Source: Ulota crispa (lineage: Eukaryota; Streptophyta; Bryopsida; Orthotrichales; Orthotrichaceae). Taken from it: DNA of 64,000 nt. Of this stretch, positions 26,720-38,333 are shown one piece after another. A program made the position numbers and the translations under genes. The DNA lies in assembly GCA_963920765.1 (NCBI GenBank), contig OY987244.1, forward strand, positions 18,146,358 through 18,210,357. The letters are read 5' to 3'. The stretch's first letter is position 1; each line of letters opens with the position of its first letter. Below the pieces are notes generated by a model. The model saw nothing but the letters and a program-made list of their open reading frames with translations, searched no databases and was not told the DNA's origin.

Positions 26720-27275
26720 TGCGACTGACCGCGCAAAAGCTCAGTCCAGCTCTGTCAATTGGAACGCATGTATAACTTGGAGGTAATCCCGAAATGTACA
26801 GTGAAAAGAAAGCTGGTTAAATGCAAAGGAAAGTCGCAGCGCACAAATGTAAGCCACAAACCATTCGGACAAGGGTGTGCAATTTGGGATCGAAGCAAAT
26901 GGCGGGGACTCGGGGAGTCGGCGCGACGAGCATCCCGCGACAAACGACGCAAAACCCTTATGCGGGAAATACAAACTTGAGCTTGGATGGATGAAAGGTG
27001 AATGAAAGAGGAATGAAAGGTGAATGAAAGAGGAATAAAATGTGAATGAAAGGTGAATGAAATGTGAATGAAAAGGTGAATGAAATGTGAATGAAAGGTG
27101 AATGAAATGTGAATGAAAGGTGAATGAAATGTGAATGAAAGGTGAATGAAATGTGAATGAAAGGTGAATGAAATGTGAATGAAAGGTGAATGAAATGTGA
27201 ATGAAAGGTGAATGAAGGTAATTTTCTGTTTAGAGTCTTCAGTTTTCGCTTGGTATTAACATATGTTATTTCATT
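26285..27275. repeat. Segmental duplication, copy 1: ARP4 promoter, first exon and part of intron 1
   Basis: Aligns by eye in direct orientation with 42045-42845. It covers about 420 bases of ARP4 intron 1, the 13-base first coding exon and about 550 bases upstream. A 98-base block (26492-26589) is identical in both copies. This copy is longer because a minisatellite expanded inside it (26991-27217). Confidence 0.9.
26991..27217. repeat. Minisatellite with an 11/22-bp unit upstream of ARP4
   Basis: About 20 tandem 11-bp half-units alternating GAATGAAAGGT and GAATGAAATGT, so a 22-bp higher-order unit, with minor variants at the left end. It lies about 270-500 bases upstream of the ARP4 start codon, in the promoter or upstream of it. 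The paralogous position at 42767-42783 holds only one unit. Confidence 0.95.
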
Positions 27276-27716
27276 TAGTGCGAGACTATGAATAATAGGG
27301 TTAGTTCCACCTTTTCCGAGGATCAGATTTTTTGTGAAGAATGAGAACTGGTGGAGTGAAAGTAGGAGTTAATGCGAACAATTTTTCATGGAAGATGTTG
27401 TGACTCTTCTTTTGTGGGTAGTGGAGAATGGAGATTGGAGAATGGTAAAAACGATAGCTTGATTACTAAAAACATATAGAGTCACGCAAGGGTGAATGCA
27501 AGAGTGAACAACAAGAGTGAAAAGAAGACAGTTGTGAGGTTAAAAATTGCCCTAAAAAATCTACTCAACTCGATTCTTCACCTGTGAGGCAAAAAAAAAA
27601 CTCCTCCATCTTCAAAGAAAGGACCGCCAGCCAATTGCGGTTGGTTTGCTGAGTAATTATTCTCTCAAGATTGAGAAGGCGATGGAGAAGGTGTGACTAC
27701 CCTTAATGTGAGACCT

Positions 27717-28217
27717 TGTCTCACTAATTTGAGTGAATTGTATCAACATTAGCAAAGTTTTGGGCCCTCCTAGAGCCCTCTACAAAGTTTCTAAAGGGGT
27801 CTTACAACAAGTACTTACTACAATAAACAAATCACTAAATCCCCCTATTTTTGCTCACCCTTTGAATTCAATGCAATCATGAAAACTATATTATTATGTT
27901 ATCCCTATTGGACAAAAACTATGGGTGTAAATGTACAATAAGACCATACATTCTCAGTACTTTACTCTATTTGAATAGATGAGTGAAGTACTTGGATACT
28001 GAGTACTGAGTACATTTACACATATTATGAGTACAATGCCTTTTTTATTATTTTGGGTTGTGCATGTGGCTTAGGTCCTTCATACAAAGTAGCTATGGGT
28101 ATGAGTGCCCTTTTCTTATACTCACACTAGCCAATTAATAACTTGGTTTATTAAACCTTAGGGGGCTATTGGAGGGCTCAAAACTTTGCCAATGATTAGT
28201 GTGAGAATGTGTCATGT
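27717..28217. mobile_element. Candidate MITE of about 500 bp
   Basis: The left arm reads GCAAAGTTTTGGGCCCTCC at about 27752. The right arm, reverse complemented, reads GGCAAAGTTTTGAGCCCTCC, preceded in both by a TCTCACnCTAA-like stretch. The arms extend about 60 bases with mismatches. The ends are approximate and no clear target duplication was found. Confidence 0.5.
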
Positions 28218-30953
28218 CTTCTTAACTTTGTTCTTCATGACTGTTACCATCTTTAAAATGCCTTGACAATGCAATATTCTTCATGCAGTCACTCAGTTAG
28301 GTGAGACATATTTTCACAAAATCTTTTTGAAATTTTGATCATTTGAATCATGTTATTTGATATGGTATTTTAATATTGTAGCCCATCATATATAATTGTA
28401 TAATGCAAAGTTACTTTCCTAGTACGCAATTGAAATTCACTTATTTTTCAATTAATGCAAGCTAGTGCTATTAGTGCTAGGTGCAATAATTGAAACAACC
28501 CACGTATTAATGCACTAACCTATTAACCCGCTATTACAAGTAGGGTTATGTTTATTAAGGAAATGCTTGTTTACAACCACCTAGTGTTGATTTTTAGTCT
28601 ATTAGCCAAATGACTTATGACTTCAAAAATGTAGCATATGTAAATTCATTACAATTGCACAAAGACTTACACATATTAAAGCAAAAAATTCTACATTGTT
28701 GAAGATTTAGCAAGCATATGTTCAAAGGATGAATTAGTGAACTTTTTTGACACTATTTGTGTCAAAATTTATGAATTTCTATATTTTTTCTAATTAGTTG
28801 GTACAAAATCAAAATTTAAACTAGTATTTTTATGGCCCTATTCTAGTTGTCCAAAATGTGGATGTTTTGCATGATCTTTTGCATACAAGATAATTCAAGA
28901 TAATCTTTATTGAAATATAAACTATAAACTATAAACATCTACACTCTAAGCTTGTTTACAATCATGCAATTTGTGCACATTGTACATAATGTCCAAAGCA
29001 ATAAATTCTACAAACACAGCAATCAAATTTAAACCCAAATCAAAAAAACCAAAACAGAAAGACATTGAAATTTCATCTTGTAGCAAAGATTTGAAGTATG
29101 GAGAAGTCAGGAGCAGTTTGTTGTCAACCAATTCCTTAAATTTTATTAAGTGTGCACAAAAGAGAAGCAACTTTAGAAAATTTCACTAGCCCAAAAAGAG
29201 CCTCTCCCATTTTTTTATAATGCCCTTCTATAGCTCTTGTCCATATCCATAGATCACATTAATTATGAAACTCTTCTTTGAAAGACGTCATTCACTTAAT
29301 CTTTTGGATTACTCTTAATGATTCATCTTCAAATTTTTGAAAGTCTAAATTATATCTTGGTCTTTAAGAAATTTAAGTAAGTTCCAAAACAATCATTTAG
29401 TTTTCTACATAACATAGAGCCAAAACAAGTTGTATATATGAGTTTTTTATAAAACACTAATAAACTCAAAACATTTACTCTAAATTATCAAAATTTGAGA
29501 AGTTTAGCACATTTAATGATAGCAATATTAAATAAATACACATATTAACTAGGTGAAGCAAGTAAACCAGGTATTTAGTATTTCTATTTCAAGCAAGGGA
29601 TATTTTGTCAATAATTCAGAGGTTATTCATACTAGGATCTAAGGAGAACCAAAATTTAGTGTATTGTTAGTCAATTTAAATTGCAAAAAACTAGGCGTAA
29701 CTTGAAACCTCTAAATCAAAATTTCTTAAGCATTCAAATTCTTTTTATTATAGGATATTACACTATAAACATAGGAATTAGTAGGTACATGCTACAAAAA
29801 ACTATTTGAAAATGGATAAAGCCATATTTTAGTTGTGTGAAATTAAAACACCTCTCTAAATATTAGTTCACACTTAGTCCAAAGTACCTCGTTCCATTGA
29901 CATCTCAAAAACCAAATCCCGCTTTACTTTACAAATACCTACACATTGCAAAAATCATGGTGCCAAATACTTTGGGCTATACTACAAGAGTTAAATTCAA
30001 AAGAAACAAATAGTTAATTCAAGAGCCAAGCCTCAATAATAAATTTGTATAAAATATGCAAACATTTAAAAAAATATCTTACTTCTTTGCAATGCAACAA
30101 ATTTAGAGTTTAGCATCAAGTAGAACTTGCAAAGTTGAAATGTGAGACATTATTGTGGATTTTGGAAGGTTTTACCAATAACAAAATGGTTTTTTGTATC
30201 GATTTGAATTTTGGTATCCTTCAATCGCACTCATAGTCTCAAATGATTTTCATAACCCTCTCTTTTAATTTTGTAGATGTCCTTTTCATTGCCACACAAC
30301 ATAAGACAGTTGGTAAAATGTCATAACTCCTTAACTTTTAAAAAGAGTCATCTTTCTTCAAGATTGGATGATTTTGATCTAATTTGCAAAAAAGTATTAC
30401 ATTGCATTAGAGCATCTCTAATGTTGCCTTGCAAGGGTTTGACTAGGATCACTAGGCCTCTTATGATATTCTCATGGCACTCCATCCTAGTGTGTCAAGT
30501 AATGACTTTCCAAAACACTATTCATCTTGAGTCTAGTGAGCTTATCAGCTTTATCCTCTAGTCCCCTTGGAAGTGCAACGCTGAAGAACAAGAATTTTGA
30601 GAAATCTCCAAAAGTAAATGTACTCTTTTGCATTGTCTTCTTTGAAGTGTAACTCTAGAGTCTAGAGATGCCCTCAAAAGCCATTAATTACATTGATAGT
30701 CCATGAGTAGATAAATGTGTCTTAATTTTGAGATAACGCAATACATGGCAACCTGCACTCATGACTTTTACATGTCAGTGTGAAGCTTGCTGGCAAGTAC
30801 CATGCTCGTCACTAAGGTAGGTGCACCCATACACTCGCATGTAAGGATTATGACCCTATGTAACTAAGACGTTCATTTCATTTCTAAAATGAACATGCCA
30901 AGTAGACAAGGACGGTATTACAACGTGAGCAGAGAAGGGTGTGTCTATCTAAC

Positions 30954-31345
30954 TTAAGGTAACCTTCCCAACACTCAAGCTGTCTCCAAAGTTGACCCCT
31001 ACTTTTTAAAAATTCAGCACTCACTGTAAATCCAAAGTGGAGCAATGAATGTCACTTGCACAAGCAAATCCTTCCGCTTAGGAGCTAGTTTGAGAGGGTT
31101 GGGATTAAAATCGTCATGTACATGTATAGGAATACATCCAAGCAATGTTAAGGTTAATCTACAGCTGCTTTTAAAATCTTATGAATTGTAACTTTGTCCT
31201 TTAATATAAAATATTCTACAATACTTTATTCACAAAAATGACGTTCCATGACAGCTTGTTGAAAGGCTAACCCTACGAATTTTTTTTAGAGACCTTGAAG
31301 TACCCTAAACCCTTGAACGCTCGGGTATGGGTAAGGTTACCTTAA
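30954..31345. mobile_element. TTAA-flanked MITE with GGTAACCTT ends
   Basis: Structure TTAA-GGTAACCTTCCC ... GGGTAAGGTTACC-TTAA. The first nine terminal bases are perfect inverted repeats, followed by weaker similarity. The TTAA at each end is a candidate target duplication. About 384 bp between the duplications, no coding frame. Confidence 0.55.
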
Positions 31346-31586
31346 TTACAATTTTGCGTGACAATCTACATTAATCTCTCACAAGCCCGACACTATCCAC
31401 GGTGGAGCATCGGTGCCACAGTCTATAAATGACACTGCACTCTATCTACAAAGACAACAAGAAAAAAAGAACCAGCTACCAGTGGAATGCTATCCTTCGG
31501 ATTCCAGATCAGTTTCGACCATCGGGCCAGCCTCCATGTCAGCGCGTGATCGCCCAAACGGCCGAGGTGACAATTGCGCTGTCAGT

Positions 31587-32168
31587 TTACTGCTTGCTGT
31601 TGACGCTCTCGGTGCTCCTGGGGCTCTGCAATCTGTCCTTGATCTTGGACAGGAACCCTTCCCTCTTCACGCCCTCCTCCTGAGGTCCAGGGTGCCAGTG
31701 GCCGTGCTCGCCAACAAAGGCGACCTCCCCCGGGGCGCCGGTGTGTCTGGGATTGGTGGGATGCGGCCATGGACCTGGCGGTGGTGCTCCCTGTTGCCTG
31801 AAGTTGTTGCGTGCTACAGGGGCAGCCGTGGGGTCCAAGGAATGTCCGGTGAACTGCTGCTCATCGGCGCCTGTTCCATACGGGCCCGAATCGGGTGAGT
31901 GTCCGACGCCGGAGCCCACTGCTGATCCGGACTTGTTACGGTGCGTGTTCTTCGCGCCTTCGAAGAGGTCCTTCACTTTGTCCGCCATCCCTTTCTTCGG
32001 GGTCGGCGGTGCAGCGCCAGCCAGGTTCGGATTCCCCGGCTTCAACTCTCGCTCGGGCTGCTCCGTGTTGGCACCTGCCGCAGGTGCTGCACTCGAGGGC
32101 GCCGGCTGGCCCAACCCCGTGTCGTCGTTGGAATCGCGCCCATCGAAAGCGACACCAGCATCAGCCAT
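31587..32168 (-). CDS. Dehydrin-like / LEA-type hydrophilic protein
   Basis: A single-exon frame of 193 residues, GC-rich in an AT-rich setting. The start is the Met at 32168 (MADAG); an in-frame upstream Met gives an unlikely hydrophobic extension. The protein is extremely hydrophilic, rich in Gly, Pro, Ala and charged residues, with almost no Cys, and is probably disordered. Two lysine-rich segments resemble the dehydrin K-segment (KKGxxDKIKEKLPG): PKKGMADKVKDLFEG near residues 57-71 and VKREGFLSKIKDRL near 167-180. No Y- or S-segment is visible. Dehydrins protect membranes and proteins during drying and cold, so a stress role is inferred. It stands alone between long intergenic stretches. 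It could instead be a lineage-specific LEA protein that only converged on K-like segments. Confidence 0.7.
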   Translation of the reverse strand: MADAGVAFDGRDSNDDTGLGQPAPSSAAPAAGANTEQPERELKPGNPNLAGAAPPTPKKGMADKVKDLFEGAKNTHRNKSGSAVGSGVGHSPDSGPYGTGADEQQFTGHSLDPTAAPVARNNFRQQGAPPPGPWPHPTNPRHTGAPGEVAFVGEHGHWHPGPQEEGVKREGFLSKIKDRLQSPRSTESVNSKQ

Positions 32169-33754
32169 GATCAAGTGTTGCGTCTCTCTCCACTTCACGA
32201 GCTCAAAGGAATGTGAATCGATCCCTTCCGAATTACCAAGCCTCAGGAAGTGTACAATCTGCAGCAATCTCGCACTGAAAAGGACTGCACACCTCGTCTA
32301 TTCCCCGCTCGTAAGTATTTGACACTGCCAAGAAGCAAATCTGGTGCAGGGGTTTAGTGGATACAACAAACTTGGTCGGAGAGAAAGTCATGTGGTGAAC
32401 TCATAGATTTCCAGCCACTGCCGGTGGCTTTTATGAAATGCATGCTTTGGACACCACGCGCACTGGAACCGGCAGGAGCGGCACATCAGCATGTGTGATG
32501 AAGGGAATGAGAGTTTGAGACGGGAGGTTGCTTTTCTTGGCAGGTGCCGAGCAAGACCCAGGTTGTTTGCTCGACAGCTGGCGGAGCCGGAGAGAGGCGA
32601 TCATGCACGTCTTTTCTGATGCGACGGGCTGTACTCAGAAAAGGAGGGTTTTAGATGTAGAAGGTGCGCTAGCGAGGACCCACCGATACACCGGAGCACG
32701 TCAACCGTCATTTCCGTGTCCATTGTTGCTGTGTTGTGCGCAGCATTCGAGGAGGTTTTTGAGCTTCGGTTTGGTCAGGGCAGAGCGACCCCTAAGCTTA
32801 CTCCACAAACCCTTGATTTTGTCAAGGTAGAGCGATCCGCACACTAGACTGCTGGCAGGTAAGGAAAATATGGCTAAAATTGGAACAAATGAATGAAATG
32901 AATGATAGACGAAAGTTCATCCAAACAACTGCTATTATAACCTGCTTTCATCCAAAATTTGGCAAATTGGGGTTCTGCTCCTTGAAGGATTTGGCAATTT
33001 TATCCGGTTTTTCACTCTAATTTATGAGTGTGAAGGTCACTGGTGCACGTTCCATGTAAGATTTAGGCAATTTTTTGCCAACTTCCTAAACCCTGCCCCA
33101 AAATGCACGCAAGTAAGGAAAAATTAACTAAAATCAGATAAAAGTGAAAAGAATGAATGATGTGTGCACGTTCATTCATTTTTTTATTATTATTGTAAGC
33201 TACTTTCATCCAAAATCCATGTGAACTATGTAATTGCTTGAGGAGACATTTGATGATTTCATCCACTTTTTCAGTCAGAAATCCTAATGCAGTAATAGTT
33301 AGAGGCGTTTTGAGATAAAATTTAGGCAAAAATTTGCCAAGAAAGAAAATCCTGGCTTCACCAGCTAAAACTAGGTGTTTCCCAATTTTCATCCCGTTTT
33401 TCTCAGGAATGCTGTGGAGATTTTCTACAATTACCATATAACATCTCATAATTAGAGTCTTTTGGAAAATTTGACCAATTACCTGGTAGTTTCAATTTCA
33501 ACCGGTTTTTTTGCTATTTCAATAGGTTGATTTTGTAATGATAGCTAATTCTTCCCAACCAAAACTTTTGGTAATTTGGGTTGGAAGATGTGATGTAAGG
33601 AGTTTTTCCAAGGCAACCTTTTTGCCACAATCTTACCTCATTTTGACACTAGACATTTTAACACTAAAAGCGAAGATGCAATCTCAAAATCCGTAAAATG
33701 AAACACCAGGTTTGCCAAATTTTGAATGAAGGTTAGAAACGTAAGTAAAATTTA

Positions 33755-34075
33755 GGAAAAATTTCACGGATACCCTTGAAGTTTGCAATTTTACACAGAT
33801 ATTTGTGCTTTTTCAGAAATTGCACAGATACCCTTGGACCATAATATTTAGGCACTTATTTGTTGTGCTCGTACTTTCTTCATGATCAATGCTGAAGAAG
33901 GGATTGTAATGAAATAAAAAAGAAACAAGATATTCGTAATGGAAGAAGGGAAATGACATGCACAACAAAACAAACACGTGAAAATTTTGATCCAAGGCTA
34001 TTTATGTGATTTCTGAAAAATTAGGAGTATCTATGTAAATGTTGCAAACTTCTAGGGTACCCATGAAATTTTCCC
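33755..34075. mobile_element. MULE-like MITE, copy B
   Basis: 321 bp, a diverged relative of 3039-3361 with the same ends (GGAAAAATTTCACGGATACC and the complementary right end). It is flanked by a perfect 9-bp target duplication TAAAATTTA at 33746-33754 and 34076-34084. The perfect duplication fixes the element boundaries for the family. Confidence 0.9.
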
Positions 34076-35961
34076 TAAAATTTACTGCAAACCGTGCCAA
34101 CATAGACAATTCTATCGGCCATTTTCTCCTCACATGCACACCTGACCAAACAAAAGAACAAAACGTTCTATGGGGTGGTGTCCTTTGAAGTGTTCATCAT
34201 GTGGGAGGCAACTCTACATCCCCTACTAAGCTACCTATTCTCCTGTTGTTGTGGGCAACTTTACGAACTCACATGACCAAAAAAACTATGTATTTTTTAC
34301 ACTCATTCCACAATTTTTTTCAAATTTTCCTTTTGAAATTGTTCTTGACTCTTAAGTATCAAAAACACTGCCAATTTTTTTTATTAATAGGTTCGTTACC
34401 AAAAAAAATATGTTAATTAGTGTTGAAATCATTTTTGGACATATTGACAAAAATATGGCATTACAATGTCTCAAATAGTGCCACAAATAATGTCTAAAAA
34501 ATATCAATGAAGTGTCAAAAGAGTGTTAAAAACAATGTCAAAAGTGTAGAATAGCCTTCAAAAAATACAAAAATATCATTGCAAAATTGTCAAGAAGAGA
34601 ACATAATGCAAATTTAAAAATTCATTATTATGTATTAAGAGATTACAAAAATAGGAAATGAATCAAGTTAAATTTTACTTTCTCTTCTCTTGTTCAATAA
34701 GTTTATTGGTTTTTTGGGCAAGTTTAGCTCATTAGTCTAGCAAAACAACATAACTTTATTAGACATAAATAACAAAATTTCATGGAAAACAATATTTTGT
34801 ATTGTCAACTAAATTGACTTATAAAGCATATGTATAAAACTTAAGCATATGATACTTGCCAACCTTTTTATACAAATGCCACATAAAATTTTCAAAACAC
34901 GCAACAAATCCAATTACCTATAACAACTTTCCAATAGTAAGCAATGACTTCTATGACTTTGATTTTTCATCAACCATGTTGGTGCTAGAGTTTATGAAAA
35001 TCTTGATCAATTCACCACTCAATTTCAGCTATCAAGTATGAAAGAATCTATGTTTTTTGGAAATTGCCTTGGCAAACCTTTAAAATTGTAACATTTGTTT
35101 GTAAGACATTTTGAGCCCAAAAGAGCATTATGATTGTTGTTGTAATTGGCCGACTTTTACTAAATTCCTCACATCAAACCCTTAGCTTTCTAAGTGGGAA
35201 AACAAACAATGCATTGTTGTTTCATTGCAACATGGAAGTAAAAACAACACTTTCTATGTCTCTTCACAATTAACAACATGTAGACTAAAACCCTCAACAT
35301 GATGTAAATTTCAATATCTCAATTACAAACACCAACACAATATAACACGTGAAGTTCATCCTTGGCATTTATTTTAATTCCATGTATTAATACATAGTTT
35401 TTTTTGGACCAGTTTATTTGTCATAACAATAGAGTGCCTTAAATAATAATGTGTAGCATTACCACAATAAGGCCATCCTTCCTGATATAAATTTTTTTAG
35501 TGTGATGAAAGACCTTAATTGGTAAGAAGAATCTTCCAATCACAACTCAACATTAAGCAATGACTTGATATTCAACAATATAAGGGCATGATTTAATTGG
35601 TGAATGGAAAGCAGAAATTGACATCCTAACAATTTTAGTTTTGGAACTTCTTTAGTTTCACAATGTTTTGGTCTTCAGTTTCATATTTGAAGGAAAAAAA
35701 ACATTTTTGACATTCTTCTTTTCAATGCATGATAATGGAAATGATTTTGCTAGCAAGAAATATCCCACCAATTCTAAATATAGGATGAAAATAGTACATA
35801 TTTAGTGATTGCACAAACAAATGAGTTTTTTTTGTCTTTTTTAAATTGACAATTCTTGGTGGAGTATACCAACTCTTGCAAATATTGCTTGTTTCTTTTA
35901 CAATTAGCAAGATGTCTCTGGCAAGCAACTACCATCTACAAGAGGTATTGTCCTAAACTAA

Positions 35962-36301
35962 GGGGCGGTTCACAATATGTCCCATGTCCCAGGTCCCATT
36001 GAAACTTGAGAATCTGATTTATGGAGAGTCAAAAGTTGGGACTTGGCGTTACACACTATGTGCCAAGTCTCATGTCCTAATTGCTTACTTAGTAGCACTT
36101 TTTGAAAAATTTGGTGCTAAAGAAAGTGGAGCTTCACTCAAGGTTGGTCAACCATTTTGCTGACCCAACTAGTCCCACCAACATTTTTGCATACATTATT
36201 CACGACTTTCTTTAGTACTCTTTTTTACATAAGTTGGGATTAAGCATTGCAATGGGACTTGCAAGGCTAGGACGTGGATAAGATGCAATGTGAACCGCCT
36301 C
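35962..36301. mobile_element. Harbinger (Tourist)-type MITE
   Basis: 340 bp. The ends are GGGGCGGTTCACA and, reverse complemented, GAGGCGGTTCACA (12 of 13 match). A 3-bp duplication TAA lies at 35959-35961 and 36302-36304, as expected for PIF/Harbinger insertion. No coding frame. Confidence 0.85.
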
Positions 36302-36321
36302 TAACCTTTTTTTCAAATAAA

Positions 36322-36442
36322 GGTATGTTCATACTTGGTCTCAAGAGGGATAGTAACAAAGGGAAGTTAAATGCATTTGGACACATCTTTAAATTACATT
36401 TATATTAAAAATACCCCTCCTAACATCAAGTGTGAACATACC
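36322..36442. mobile_element. 121-bp miniature inverted-repeat element
   Basis: Begins GGTATGTTCATACTTG and ends CAAGTGTGAACATACC, which is the reverse complement with one mismatch over 16 bases. No target duplication is clear. It lies 20 bp from the Harbinger-type MITE. Confidence 0.6.
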
Positions 36443-36567
36443 GTAAGGTACCTAATCAAACTTACTTAAAATAGCTATTTGCTGAGCAAAACCACCTCCC
36501 TTGAGGTCCAAAGCCAATAAACAATGACCAAATTTTGCACATGAGGAAACTACCCACTGGTTGATTG

Positions 36568-36768
36568 TTAACCCCTAAGCACCCCATAGCCCCAAATATT
36601 GCCTCTCACAATTGAAAAAGTTCCATCTTTGACTGTTATAATCTTTTCATCAATAAAAACAAGTCATGTGTCCTTTTTTCCTATACTTTTGGGCATATGT
36701 CCCCTACCAATCAATATGGCTGGATTTTATGGATCTCGTTTGACATGACATGGGCGCTTAGGGGCTAA
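36568..36768. mobile_element. TTAA/CCC-type MITE, piggyBac-like, copy 2
   Basis: The left end is TTAA-CCCCTAAGCACCCC and the right end GGGCGCTTAGGGG-CTAA. The terminal repeats CCCCTAAGC(A/G)CCC match at 12 of 13 positions. The right flank is TTAA with one change. The interior aligns with the element at 45993-46240 (GCCTCT then GAAAAA then TTTGACT in the same order). Confidence 0.7.
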
Positions 36769-38333
36769 TACGACGAGGTATGCAAGTGGAACAAAAGGAG
36801 TAACCTACTTTTCTTTCTAGATCTACCACCAAAAAGCTTTTGATATTGAGGTCTTCTTGCGTCGGTGGAGATGGCCCTGGTCTTTAGTTATCACTAATTG
36901 ACTGAACCAACCTCCATTGGCCAGCTAGGGGGTTCATGTATTTGAACTTGTCTGCCAACCAAACACACTCATTTAGCAGAACAAAAACAAATAAACAAAC
37001 AAACAAGTCTCTGCACCACCGTTCACATAGACAACTCCAAAGAATTAGAAATGTGGACGGTATATTTTGGGTGCAAAAGAATTGCTGTTTGCCTTGAATC
37101 AACCACGAGAGAAAAACAGCCTCTAAATGCTCACAAGATCATGAGCCATGAACATCAAACAACACGTCGAAACAATTTCAGTTCTACCCCGGTATCCCAT
37201 TGCAAAAACCACGGTATCTATGGCACTTGTGACACAGCAAGCTATTGGCTTTGGGGTATCACTAGATTCAACATTCAACATTTTGATGCATTCACCGGTC
37301 CTCTCAATTCAAAAACATCAAAACTCAACTTGGGTACCATTTCTCATATTGACCTTTCTTGCACAAGCTCACATCCCACACCTATTGAGATTGTCAGTCT
37401 CCTTCACTAGCGTCTAGTCTGGTCTCCACTAATAATACCATAAGAATTGCTAAGCATCAATTAGAGTGATCTCCACTGCTTTGCTACAATGCATGTGCCC
37501 ATGTATGCAACAAAAATCTTTATGAAAAAAAAAAAGCGGCCAATTTCAGCTTCAAACCATAAACGACAATTCTAATAGGCTACCATCATTGCCATAGGCC
37601 AGAACAAACGGAAGCAAGTAGCGGAAACTAACGAGAGGAAGGAAATGAAAGCCCTCTTTGTTAGAGAAGCAAGTGAAACTTTCAATGGTACCACCCCAAG
37701 GTCGATGCATGACACCTTTGCGAAAGTTTGAACATATGAGCGGAAGATAAGGCCCAAAACATCTCTTGCCTCACAATGGCAACATTCAGTTGAACAACTC
37801 ACGAAAGTAGTAATGGATTTGCCTTGCAAAACAAGTTAGAGGCCCCGAGTTACAGAAACAATTATGACCTAAATCAAATATACTTCAGGATTTGCACATA
37901 ATGGCCTCGAAGGTATCTGTGGAAGTATAACGGTTTACCAACATACACTCTCAATCTTTTAAATTCTGATGTTTTAGGCTTTCTTCACCTACGTTATTGA
38001 ACAACGGAATGTAACGTAGACTTAGAAACTACTAATTAATCAAGGGGGTGCAGCTCCTTCAAGATGCTACACTGAAATTACCACTGCACATTACAACACT
38101 ACATGCCGTCCTATTCACAAGTATCTATAGTACAAAAATAGTGTATTGCAAATAGGAGATTTGAAAGAAAATCAATGATATTTGACCTTTTCCAAATACA
38201 TGAAAAATTAACAATTTTGAAACACAAAATAAAAGGCGTTGCAAAGAATCAAACCATGTTCAACTATTTGCATAAATGATACACCTCTGCAAGTTCATAC
38301 TTCATATGACTACACTCTGGATTAGCTAAATAG

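Larger units (their letters stand above)
27276..31586. other. AT-rich intergenic region with small transposon remnants
   Basis: About 4.3 kb without a supportable gene. It holds a candidate MITE at 27717-28217, a TTAA-flanked element at 30954-31345, and a weak pair of ends at 30410 and 30673 (GAGCATCTCTAATG against GGGCATCTCTAGA) that may be an hAT-type MITE. I recognise nothing in the rest. Confidence 0.6.
32169..38333. other. Intergenic region with four small transposons
   Basis: Over 6 kb between the dehydrin-like gene (its promoter is at the left end) and the F-box/LRR gene. It contains elements at 33755-34075, 35962-36301, 36322-36442 and 36568-36768. Short frames, including overlapping ones of 119 and 89 codons near 37.05-37.42 kb, have no recognisable family. 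Nothing else is evident. Confidence 0.6.

Noticed and set aside
26991..27217. Minisatellite considered as a coding repeat (NEKGE-like peptides)
   Set aside because: The frame has no start or flanking coding sequence and the unit is absent from the paralogous promoter copy.
31413..31898. 161-codon plus-strand frame opposite the dehydrin-like gene
   Set aside because: It is the antisense shadow of a GC-rich real coding sequence; composition is cysteine- and serine-rich without a family match.
37051..37417. Overlapping frames of 119 and 89 codons at 37.05-37.42 kb
   Set aside because: No family resemblance and no splice partners; probably chance or an unrecognisable old repeat.
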